Positions 38,584 through 47,359 of a stretch of 64,000 nt of DNA are shown one piece after another; the first letter of the stretch is position 1; each line of letters starts with the position of its first letter. The notes beneath the pieces were generated by a model. It ran no database searches and was not told where the DNA came from. It saw nothing but the letters and a program-made list of their open reading frames with translations. Both the position numbers and the translations under genes were made by a program. The DNA lies in assembly GCF_002367995.1 (NCBI RefSeq), contig NZ_AP018207.1, positions 3,843,083 to 3,907,082 on the forward strand. The letters are read 5' to 3'. The stretch comes from Calothrix brevissima NIES-22. Its GTDB lineage: Bacteria > Cyanobacteriota > Cyanobacteriia > Cyanobacteriales > Nostocaceae.

Positions 38584-38631
38584 TCCTCTGCGTGAGATAA
38601 AAAATATTTCTTATTTTTCCCTAATTAATCA

Positions 38632-39813
38632 ATGCGGATATTTATCAGCACTGGCGAAGTATCTGGCGATTTGCAAGGTGCTTTAATAATTGCGGCGCTC
38701 AAGCGTCAAGCTGTGGCTGCTGGCTTAGAATTGGAGATTGTGGCGCTGGGTGGCGAAAAAATGGCCGCAGCTGGCGCAACTATTCTCGGCGATACGAGTC
38801 ATATCGGCTCAATGGGTATTTTAGAATCCCTGCCTTATGTTTTACCAACTCTTCTAGTCCAAAGAAAAGCGATCGCTTTTCTTAAACAACATCCCCCAGA
38901 TTTGGTGTTGTTAATTGACTATATGAGTCCGAATCTGGGTATTGGCACTTATATGCAGCAAAATTTGCCCGATGTGCCAGTAGTTTATTACATCGCGCCC
39001 CAAGAGTGGGTATGGTCGATAAGTTTGCGCAATACTCACCGCATCGTCGGCTTTACTAAGAAACTCTTAGCTATCTTCCCAGAAGAAGCCCGTTATTATC
39101 GCTCATCAGGGGCTGATGTCACCTGGGTGGGGCATCCCCTAGTTGACCGGATGCAAAGCGCCCCCAGCCGCCAGGAAGCCCGCGCTAAATTGGGAATTGC
39201 TCATGAGGCGATCGCAGTTACTTTGTTACCTGCTTCTCGACAGCAAGAATTAAAATATCTGTTACCGATAATTTTTCAAGCTGCACAAACGATACAAGCT
39301 AAATTACCAGAAGTACATTTCTGGATTCCCCTATCTTTAGAGGATTTTAGACAGCCAATTGAAACAGCTATTGCGCATTACGGTTTACGAGCTACTGTTG
39401 TATCTGGACAACAAAAAGAAGTTTTTGCGGCTGCTGATTTCGCGATTACTAAATCAGGTACGGTTAACTTAGAACTAGCTTTGTTAAATGTGCCGCAAGT
39501 CGTTGTCTATCGCTTGAATCCGATTACCGCTTGGATGGCGCGGAAAATTCTCAAAGGTTCCATTCCCTTTGCATCACCAGTAAATTTACTAGTGATGCGG
39601 GAAATTGTCCCAGAGTTATTACAAGAAGCAGCGACAGCCGACAATATTACCCAAGCGGCAATGGAATTATTGCTGAATAACGAGAGAAAACAGCAAACTT
39701 TCCAGGATTATCAAGAAATGCGCCAATGTTTAGGAGAAGTGGGAGTGTGCGATCGCGCAGCTAGAGAAATTTTGCAGATGCGTAAATCTACTGAAATTTC
39801 CGCAATTGTCTAG
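38632..39813 (+). CDS. lpxB: Lipid-A-disaccharide synthase
   Basis: A 393-residue GT19 glycosyltransferase that joins UDP-diacylglucosamine and lipid X. Marks: FISTGEVSGDLQGALI at the start, LGGEKMAAAGA, SHIGSMGILE, LLIDYMSPNLG, YYIAPQEWVWS, VTWVGHPLVDRM, TLLPASRQQELKYLLP and ITKSGTVNLELAL. Length is normal. It completes lpxC-fabZ-lpxA-lpxB. An acyltransferase follows after 54 bases. Confidence 0.97.
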   Translation: MRIFISTGEVSGDLQGALIIAALKRQAVAAGLELEIVALGGEKMAAAGATILGDTSHIGSMGILESLPYVLPTLLVQRKAIAFLKQHPPDLVLLIDYMSPNLGIGTYMQQNLPDVPVVYYIAPQEWVWSISLRNTHRIVGFTKKLLAIFPEEARYYRSSGADVTWVGHPLVDRMQSAPSRQEARAKLGIAHEAIAVTLLPASRQQELKYLLPIIFQAAQTIQAKLPEVHFWIPLSLEDFRQPIETAIAHYGLRATVVSGQQKEVFAAADFAITKSGTVNLELALLNVPQVVVYRLNPITAWMARKILKGSIPFASPVNLLVMREIVPELLQEAATADNITQAAMELLLNNERKQQTFQDYQEMRQCLGEVGVCDRAAREILQMRKSTEISAIV

Positions 39814-39867
39814 AAATCTCTACAGGAATCATTGTCTGAGCTTTCCTGTTCCTGTTAAGATTCGTGA

Positions 39868-40716
39868 ATGTCAGAAACACAACATCATCTCGATACAAAA
39901 CTTGGTTGGTCTTTGGATCGGCGAGATCCGAGATTCATCGAATCAATCATGCCCATACTTGGGTGGTTTTATGACCATTATTTCCGCGTGCAAACTAGCG
40001 GTTGGGAGCATGTATCACCCCAAGAAAAAGTTTTATTTGTTGGTTCCCATAATGGGGGACTAGCAGCGCCGGATATGTTGATGATGATGTATGACTGGTT
40101 CCGAAGATTTGGTGTAGAACAACCAGTCTACGGTTTAATGCATCCCACTGTCTGGGAAGTAACGCCACCAATAGCAGAATTAGCAGCCAAGGGGGGAGCG
40201 ATTATAGCTCATCCAAAAATGGCTTATGCGGCTTTGCGTAGTGGTGCTAGCGTGCTGGTATATCCTGGCGGTGCGGAAGATGTTTTTCGTCCATATAGTT
40301 TACGCAACAAAATATACTTTGCTGGACGACAAGGATTTATTAAGCTAGCGCTGCGAGAACAAGTTCCAATCGTACCAGTAATATCCTCTGGTGCCCACGA
40401 TACCCTAATTGTGCTGACTGAGTGTTATAACATTGTGCAGCAACTCCACAAATTAGGGATGCCTTGGTTACTTGGGGTTGATCCTGTAGTATTTCCAATT
40501 TACCTTGGTTTACCTTGGGGATTATCTATCGGCCCATTGCCAAACATCCCTTTCCCTGTGACTATACATACAAGAATATGTCCGCCGATTAAATTTGAAC
40601 ATTACGGTAGAGAAGCAGCGAGCGATCGCAACTATGTCAATGCATGTTATGAATTAGTTGTTAACCAAATGCAACAAGAATTAGATGAATTGGTGAAACA
40701 AACTCATCAATACTAA
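39868..40716 (+). CDS. Lysophospholipid/DGAT-like acyltransferase
   Basis: A 282-residue LPLAT-superfamily acyltransferase. Instead of the usual HX4D it reads GSHNGGLAAPD (His61, Asp69), and instead of FPEG it has YPGGAEDVFRP. That combination resembles the MGAT/DGAT-like branch that includes plant phytyl ester synthases and Synechocystis slr2103, which makes neutral acyl lipids; I offer this as a probable relative only. GWFYDHYFRV and LPWGLSIGPLPNIPFP are hydrophobic stretches that could lie on a membrane. It follows lpxB closely, so a role in envelope lipids is also possible. Confidence 0.75.
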   Translation: MSETQHHLDTKLGWSLDRRDPRFIESIMPILGWFYDHYFRVQTSGWEHVSPQEKVLFVGSHNGGLAAPDMLMMMYDWFRRFGVEQPVYGLMHPTVWEVTPPIAELAAKGGAIIAHPKMAYAALRSGASVLVYPGGAEDVFRPYSLRNKIYFAGRQGFIKLALREQVPIVPVISSGAHDTLIVLTECYNIVQQLHKLGMPWLLGVDPVVFPIYLGLPWGLSIGPLPNIPFPVTIHTRICPPIKFEHYGREAASDRNYVNACYELVVNQMQQELDELVKQTHQY

Positions 40717-40737
40717 GTTAATTCAAAAAGCCTAAAA

Positions 40738-41325
40738 TTACATAATCTGCTGCAAATTTAATACAAATCCAGGTAACACATCCTCACCAGATAAACTTAC
40801 CGGATTATCTAATATTTCTACATCTTTTCCTGGACGATAAATTTCTACGCGCTGATTTTTGCGATCGATTAACCAGCCTAAGCGAGCGCCATTTTCAATA
40901 TATTCTTGCATCTTCTCCTGCAAATCCTTTAAAGAATCGCTAGGGGAACGTAACTCTACAACAAAATCAGGACAAATCGGCGCAAATTTTGCTTGTTGTT
41001 CTGGGGTTAAAGCATTCCAGCGTTCAGCTTTTACCCAAGAAGCATCCGGAGAACGTTCTGCACCATTAGGTAGTTTAAAGCCAGCAGACGGGCCAAATAC
41101 TTCACCTAAATGATTTTGCTCGTTCCAAATATCAAGTTGAGTAGTGATTTTAACGTTACGTCTACCCGTATCACTACCTGTAGGTGCCATAATTAATAAT
41201 TCCCCTGATGCTGTGCGCTCAAATCGATAATCGCGGTTTTTCTGACATATCTGGAAAAACTGCTCGTCAGTCAACTCGATTTTTAATTTGAGTATAGAAG
41301 GTAAAGGGGTTGTTGTAGCTTCCAT
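40738..41325 (-). CDS. Uma2-family (DUF820) putative endonuclease
   Basis: A 195-residue Uma2 protein with a complete-looking core: ERTASGELLIMAPTG, NEQNHLGEVFGPSAGFKLPNG, RSPDASWV (motif I Asp), CPDFVVELRSPSDSLKDLQEKMQEY (Glu and downstream Lys), GARLGWLID and QRVEIYRPG, ending LPGFVLNLQQIM. It is the most typical of the four Uma2 genes in the window. It converges with the acyltransferase gene, with 21 bases between stops. Function in the cell is unknown. Confidence 0.88.
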   Translation of the reverse strand: MEATTTPLPSILKLKIELTDEQFFQICQKNRDYRFERTASGELLIMAPTGSDTGRRNVKITTQLDIWNEQNHLGEVFGPSAGFKLPNGAERSPDASWVKAERWNALTPEQQAKFAPICPDFVVELRSPSDSLKDLQEKMQEYIENGARLGWLIDRKNQRVEIYRPGKDVEILDNPVSLSGEDVLPGFVLNLQQIM

Positions 41326-41524
41326 AGACTTGTCCCAGCATCTTACTTTCTAGTTTAGTGGGGTTTGGCAGGCGATCGCACTTTGGAGAGCGATCGGAGC
41401 TTAAACAATTTGCAAAAAACCGCAAATTGCACTCAAAGATTTAGTAGAAGTGATGCAATTGAATAAATAGTTGTTGACAGAAAGCCAATTTCTATATTCA
41501 TTAGAGAGTTTTATTTCTCAAGCT

Positions 41525-41554
41525 TTGACCTATACCCAGAAGATAGTGTATAGT
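41525..41554 (+). promoter_or_regulatory. Candidate promoter of the Cas4-like/Argonaute operon
   Basis: TTGACC (41525-41530) and TATAGT (41549-41554) are 18 bases apart, a good match to the housekeeping sigma-factor consensus. A short inverted repeat, TTTTCTT/AAGAAAA, overlaps the expected start site and could be an operator. The first gene starts about 100 bases downstream. Confidence 0.45.
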
Positions 41555-41651
41555 TTTCTTTTTTAAGAAAAATAGAAAAATTCTACTTATGATTCGAGAT
41601 GTTGCGCAGTATGCTAGACGCCAAATTCTATCATAGGGACTAGCATTTTTT

Positions 41652-42473
41652 ATGAAAAAGCGTTGGCTGCCATCTGCAAGTTATAATCTTTGGTCTTTAT
41701 CAAATCCACGAGTGGGACAAGAATTCTGGTTTTGTGATATGAAGCGAGGCTTTAAGAAGGTTCGTCAAAAAGAAGCTCAAGTTAAGGCTTTGTTGGATCA
41801 AGATAACAATCATCAGCGAATTGGTAAATTGGCACAAGCGGGGGTTTATGAATTTTATCAACATCCGCAATTTTTGTTCCAATCTCAGGGTGTGGTAAAA
41901 GTTGTAGAGCTGCTTAAATTAAATCAAGAGCCTGAGGCAGTTCAAGAGCGAGTAATTTTGATTATAGAAAAATACTTTAATAACCCTATTCTGCAAGGAA
42001 AGCAAATTATTCAGTTGAGCAAAGGTGATGAAGAATTGTTTTCACCGATCGCTATTCAAGAGGGTACTTATTCTTTCAATTTATATGCACCAACTGACTG
42101 TGTTTTTAAAGACAATGATGGTAAGATCCATATTTTAGATTTTAAAACAGGTAACTCAGAATTTGATAAACGACAAGCTTACGTGTATTTATTAGCAGCC
42201 AGCTATCTCTATCCGCAGCAAACACTTATAGCCTCATTTTACAACTTGGAAACTAGCCAGGCATCTGACATAATTACAGCTACTGAAGAGGAATTAAGAT
42301 TCGTACAGATAGAGTTATCTGACATAGCAAAAAAACATGAAATTGAAAAAAATAGGTACAGAGAAAATCCTTCGGATTTTGCCAAAATATTTCCTCCAAA
42401 TCCTGGAAAATCATGTAATTACTGTACATTTAATAGTATTTGTAAATTTTCCGTAAGTGAGGTTTCTAAGTGA
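41652..42473 (+). CDS. Cas4-like PD-(D/E)XK nuclease with Fe-S cysteines
   Basis: A 273-residue RecB/Cas4-type nuclease. Motif II is Asp149 (PTDCVF), motif III is Asp163-Phe-Lys165 (ILDFKTGN), and Gln174 or its neighbour in the QAYVYLLAASYLYP helix follows as in the RecB family. The four cysteines expected of a Cas4-type iron-sulfur cluster are present: Cys28 near the N-terminus and a C-terminal CxxCx5C (CNYCTFNSIC). No CRISPR array or cas gene is nearby. Its stop overlaps the GTG start of the Argonaute gene by four bases, so the two are translationally coupled and probably work together. Confidence 0.85.
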   Translation: MKKRWLPSASYNLWSLSNPRVGQEFWFCDMKRGFKKVRQKEAQVKALLDQDNNHQRIGKLAQAGVYEFYQHPQFLFQSQGVVKVVELLKLNQEPEAVQERVILIIEKYFNNPILQGKQIIQLSKGDEELFSPIAIQEGTYSFNLYAPTDCVFKDNDGKIHILDFKTGNSEFDKRQAYVYLLAASYLYPQQTLIASFYNLETSQASDIITATEEELRFVQIELSDIAKKHEIEKNRYRENPSDFAKIFPPNPGKSCNYCTFNSICKFSVSEVSK

Positions 42474-44728
42474 TTGCTGCTGCAAATATTACTAAACCAA
42501 AAATTTTTTCTAGCGAAATTTTCCGTCTGAATTTTTCTCACCTTAATGTTTTACGTTTTCAACTTAATCCTCAGATTGAACAGGAAGAAGCTATACGCTT
42601 GAGCTTCCATCTTAGTCTGACTTTACCTCAAATAGTTGTCGTTTGGGATAGCCCATATTTTTATGCTTTGGCAATTCCTAATTATCCTTTACATCTTTTC
42701 GTTCAGGAGTGGGAAGACATTGTAGCACAAGTTGTTGAAAAGGGACTACCAGAATTTAGCGATCGCACTTGGCAATTTCAAGAGATTCCTCTTACAGGAA
42801 CAGTACCAGCTAATGTTATTTCTTTATTAGCTTTTCAAGTATTAAAGACATTTAAACCATATCCATTTTCATCCATAACTGCACTCCCTAAAAATGGCGT
42901 GCAAGTAAAACGTGAGGTAAAAGTTTGGTCAGAACCAATCGAAATCGATGGAATCTTACAACCAGCTATTGCTTTAACGATTAAAAGCAAGTTTGTCTTA
43001 ACAAAAAATCTATCTGATTTCTATCTTAATCATCCTAATAAAGATAACCCAGACGAGGTTTTAATCGATCTAAATGTTCGCTCCCGTTCTCGTGATATTC
43101 AAGGTAACGGTACTATTAAACAAATTATTAAAGAGCCTTCCTTAGTACACAAGCAAAAACTCATCAATCTAGCCAAGAGTGAAATTAGTAAGCAAGCTCT
43201 GCAAGATGTTCTATCTGATAAGCTCCTGGTTGCTGTAAAGTTTGGCAAAAGTAAAAAGCTCTATGAATATGGTATGTCTGCTTTGTATCCCTGCGTCACG
43301 TCTGAAACAGCTAGTAGGTTTGGAGTTAATTGGGGACAATTGCTTAAAGAAACCAAAATTTCTTACAAAGAACGAACAAATTTATTAGCTACATACAAAA
43401 AAGAAGCTGAAACTGCCTTAAGTGCTTACGGATTTGAGTTAGGACTCAGCATCAATAGCCTTCAGTATCCGAACTTATTTTGGTATCCCTCTGTTCCAAT
43501 TGAAAATACACTCCTGCTGTTTGGTAACGGATTGATTGGCGCTCAGAATAAAATTCTTACAGGTCTTTCTAAAGGTGGTGTTTACCGCCGTCACAACAAA
43601 TTTTCTGACCTATCCAGACCAATTCGCATTACTGTTCTGAATCTTTGTGAAGTGGAGTTTGATTACTTTATAGAACAGCTTAAACAACGATTAAAAAGCT
43701 ATAAATTTGAGAGCCTATTTGTTAGCAACTCAATATCGATACAAAACTTCAGTGCGGCAAAGGCAAGAGCAAAAGTGGAGGAAGTAGTGAATGAATTAAT
43801 GGAAATTCCACCTGACATAGTTTTGGCATTTTTGCCTCAGAGTGACCGTAATGCTGATGAGGAAGAGGGTGGTAGCCTTTATCACAAAATATACGATTTA
43901 TTACTTAGTCGCCAGATAGCTAGCCAGATGATTTATGAGGATACATTGAAGAATCCTGATTATTACAAATACAAAAATATTCTCAATCAGGTGGTTCCAG
44001 GAATTCTCGCTAAGGTGGGTAATTTACCTTTTGTTCTGGCAGAGCCTCTACCAATAGCTGATTATTTCATTGGTTTAGATATTTCTAGAGAATCTAAGTC
44101 AAAATTGGCTGGAACGGTTAATGCTTGTGCAAGTATTCGTCTTCATGGTAAGCAAGGAGAGTTTATTCGCTATCGTCTAGAAGATGCTTTAATTGAAGGT
44201 GAGGAAATCCCTAAAAGAGTATTAGAAAAATTACTACCAGCAAAGCAACTAGAACGAAAAACTGTACTGATTTATCGTGATGGGCGCTTTTGCGGAAAAG
44301 AAGTTGCTAATCTCCTAGAATGGGCTGAAGCTATTGGCTGTAAATTGATATTAGTAGAGTGTAGAAAGTCTGGTATTCCTCGACTATATAATTTTGTTAA
44401 CAAAACCATAACTGCACCAGAAAAAGGTTTATCTCTCCGTATTTCTTCTACTGAAGCAGTTCTAGTAACTACTCAAGTAACTGAAGAGATAGGTCTTGCC
44501 GATCCTTTACGTTTGACAGTTCTCACAGCAAACCATCGAGCTTTAATTTCTCCTCCCATAGATCAGGTGGTTGAAATTACGTTGAAACTCACCTTACTGC
44601 ATCATGGAGCATTAAAAATGCCTCGCTTACCAATGCCAGTATATGGAGCGCATAAGATGGCAAAACTACGATTAAGGGGGATTTATCCAAGCAGTATGCT
44701 AGAAGGTGATTGCCAGTTTTGGCATTAA
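42470..44728 (+). CDS. Prokaryotic Argonaute, long type with intact catalytic tetrad
   Basis: A 752-residue Argonaute: N and PAZ-like regions (1 to about 370), MID (about 375-525) and PIWI (about 530-752). The PIWI tetrad appears complete: Asp537 (FIGLDIS), a Glu near 578 (EGEEIP), Asp604 (IYRDGRF) and His728 (PVYGAHKMA). Such proteins use short nucleic-acid guides to cut invading DNA or RNA. In the MID pocket the usual Y-x3-K reads Tyr471...Tyr475, while Gln486 and Lys515 are kept, so 5'-phosphate binding may differ. The start is GTG, coupled to the nuclease gene. The next feature is a terminator shared with psbA. Confidence 0.9.
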   Translation: MIAAANITKPKIFSSEIFRLNFSHLNVLRFQLNPQIEQEEAIRLSFHLSLTLPQIVVVWDSPYFYALAIPNYPLHLFVQEWEDIVAQVVEKGLPEFSDRTWQFQEIPLTGTVPANVISLLAFQVLKTFKPYPFSSITALPKNGVQVKREVKVWSEPIEIDGILQPAIALTIKSKFVLTKNLSDFYLNHPNKDNPDEVLIDLNVRSRSRDIQGNGTIKQIIKEPSLVHKQKLINLAKSEISKQALQDVLSDKLLVAVKFGKSKKLYEYGMSALYPCVTSETASRFGVNWGQLLKETKISYKERTNLLATYKKEAETALSAYGFELGLSINSLQYPNLFWYPSVPIENTLLLFGNGLIGAQNKILTGLSKGGVYRRHNKFSDLSRPIRITVLNLCEVEFDYFIEQLKQRLKSYKFESLFVSNSISIQNFSAAKARAKVEEVVNELMEIPPDIVLAFLPQSDRNADEEEGGSLYHKIYDLLLSRQIASQMIYEDTLKNPDYYKYKNILNQVVPGILAKVGNLPFVLAEPLPIADYFIGLDISRESKSKLAGTVNACASIRLHGKQGEFIRYRLEDALIEGEEIPKRVLEKLLPAKQLERKTVLIYRDGRFCGKEVANLLEWAEAIGCKLILVECRKSGIPRLYNFVNKTITAPEKGLSLRISSTEAVLVTTQVTEEIGLADPLRLTVLTANHRALISPPIDQVVEITLKLTLLHHGALKMPRLPMPVYGAHKMAKLRLRGIYPSSMLEGDCQFWH

Positions 44729-44797
44729 AATTAACCTCAACGTTACAGATATTTTGCGAGCGCCAGTTTTGGCTGTAACACTACCAATATAACCATG

Positions 44798-44831
44798 AAA
44801 AAGCGCCCTCCCAACCGGGAGAGCGCTTTTC
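44798..44831. terminator. Bidirectional terminator between Argonaute and psbA
   Basis: AAAAGCGC and GCGCTTTT arms with an inner CTCCC/GGGAG stem and AACC loop. T runs on both strands make it work for the plus-strand Argonaute operon and the minus-strand psbA. Confidence 0.85.
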
Positions 44832-44865
44832 AATTCACAGAGAAGCTATTGTTATCTTCAGACAA

Positions 44866-45978
<1,113 letters not shown>

Positions 45979-45979
45979 T

Positions 45980-46000
45980 CAGACGTTTAGTTTGCGTCTG
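45980..46000 (-). promoter_or_regulatory. Hairpin in the psbA leader
   Basis: CAGACG and CGTCTG are separated by nine bases on the minus strand, placed at the start of the predicted psbA mRNA. It could affect transcript stability or translation in the light. Confidence 0.5.
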
Positions 46001-46007
46001 TAATGTT

Positions 46008-46037
46008 ACTTTACACTGCTTTACAAAAATTAATCAA
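46008..46037 (-). promoter_or_regulatory. Candidate psbA promoter
   Basis: On the minus strand TTGATT (46037 to 46032) and TAAAGT (46013 to 46008) are 18 bases apart. Transcription would start a few bases before the leader hairpin, about 60 bases ahead of the start codon, a normal psbA leader length. Confidence 0.45.
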
Positions 46038-46116
46038 GGGCTGATATATTTGTAAAATTAATACACTTAATTAGTTTTGCTTATCTAATAGTCTGAATTG
46101 TGACCGAGGAAAGGCA

Positions 46117-46167
46117 GAGGGGACAGGGGGGACAAGGAAGACAAGGGAGACAAGGGAGACAAGGAAG
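46117..46167. repeat. 9-bp tandem repeat, GGGAGACAA type
   Basis: Five to six GACAAGGGA/GACAAGGAA units of the family seen at 4976, 14780 and 21339. It lies between the psbA promoter and the pentapeptide-repeat gene. Confidence 0.8.
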
Positions 46168-46273
46168 AAATAAATCTTTTAAGTTAGCCATTCACGCCAG
46201 GTTTTGGCACAATCAAGCATGAAAATCTGTCTTTCCCATGCCCAATGCCCATTTTCAAGCTAGTCTTCATAAG

Positions 46274-46307
46274 TTTTGAGAGACGTTACAAGTAACGTCT
46301 CTCAAAA
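46274..46307. repeat. Perfect 16-base inverted repeat
   Basis: TTTTGAGAGACGTTAC and GTAACGTCTCTCAAAA flank AA. The arms begin and end in A/T runs, so it may terminate the minus-strand pentapeptide gene, whose stop is 29 bases away, or it may be a dispersed palindrome. Confidence 0.7.
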
Positions 46308-46335
46308 ATGTTTATGAATTGGCAGACAGCAGAGT

Positions 46336-46992
46336 TTATCCCACTTCCAGAAAATCTTGTATTGGTAAGGTTTCTCGACTCACGAAGCAGTAACTTAAAT
46401 CTAAACCTGTCAGATCCACTTCTGTAAAATCAACGTAACGAAGATCTGTTTTAAAGAAGATGGCTTTGGTGAGAATGGCGTGACTTAAATCTGTTCTGCT
46501 TAAGTTAGCGCCAGTCAGGTTTGCACCTCTAAGATTTGCTCCGGCGAGAAAAGCACCACTGAGGTTTGCATAACGTAAGTCAGCACCAGCCAAATTTACG
46601 CCGCTAAGATCGGCATTACGCAGATTTGCTAGCCGTAAATCTGCTTGGAATAAGGAAGCTTTGTGCAAGTCAACTTGAGTCAGGTTTGCCCGAATCAGGT
46701 TAGCAGCCTTGAGGTTAGCCCAAATTAAATTTGCTTGACTTAAGTTGGTTCTCCACAGGGAAGCTGCTGTTAAGTTGGCTTCAATCAGGTTTGCTCCCTG
46801 CAAGTTTGCTTGAGATAAAGTTGCTTGAGTCAGGTTAGCGCCAGCTAAATTGATTCCTGCTAAACATACCTCACTCAAGTTGGCTGAGTGCAGGCTTACT
46901 TGAGTGAAATTTCTCTCGCCTGCACTATAGCTTTTGAGAAGTTCATCAACATCCATCAAGCCTGCCCTCCCAAATCTCGAATAATTGTTCAA
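46336..46992 (-). CDS. Pentapeptide-repeat protein
   Basis: A 218-residue protein. After a 27-residue head (ending LLKSYSAGERNF) nearly the whole chain is made of A(D/N)Lxx units, more than 25 of them, which form a square right-handed beta-helix. Such proteins are abundant in cyanobacteria; only a few have known roles (for example DNA-gyrase protection, or transport in HglK), and none is evident here. No signal peptide is seen. It is transcribed divergently from the caspase-GUN4 gene, sharing a 367-base gap. Confidence 0.9.
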   Translation of the reverse strand: MNNYSRFGRAGLMDVDELLKSYSAGERNFTQVSLHSANLSEVCLAGINLAGANLTQATLSQANLQGANLIEANLTAASLWRTNLSQANLIWANLKAANLIRANLTQVDLHKASLFQADLRLANLRNADLSGVNLAGADLRYANLSGAFLAGANLRGANLTGANLSRTDLSHAILTKAIFFKTDLRYVDFTEVDLTGLDLSYCFVSRETLPIQDFLEVG

Positions 46993-47359
46993 AAATTAGA
47001 CTATGTGAGTGAAAATTGCTGTAAATAGCTTGTTGGTGTGGCTGGGTAAGACACTGGAGTAATCTTCAAGCTATTTAACAATTTGCTTGGCAGTAGTGGT
47101 TTTGAGCAGCAACGATAGGCGTTTTGCTCAAGGTGACGAGTTAGCGATCGCTTTTTTCGTTCACTTTGATGCCAGAATAGATACTTTACATGTCTTTATG
47201 TAAAGAAATATAACAATTTCGTTACAAATAAGCAACAATTTCTCAGTTATCTTTTGATAATTTCTGGTTATATGGGCAAAAATATCCCCTACCCAGGGAA
47301 CTAACTGAACCAGATTTACGTATATTTAAGGAAATAGTTTCTTTCTTAAAGCTGCTTAG
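46993..47359. other. Divergent promoter region
   Basis: The gap between the pentapeptide gene and the caspase-GUN4 gene must hold both promoters. It is A/T-rich from 47170 to 47350 and contains one HIP1 octamer. I cannot place a promoter with confidence and see no gene. Confidence 0.5.
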
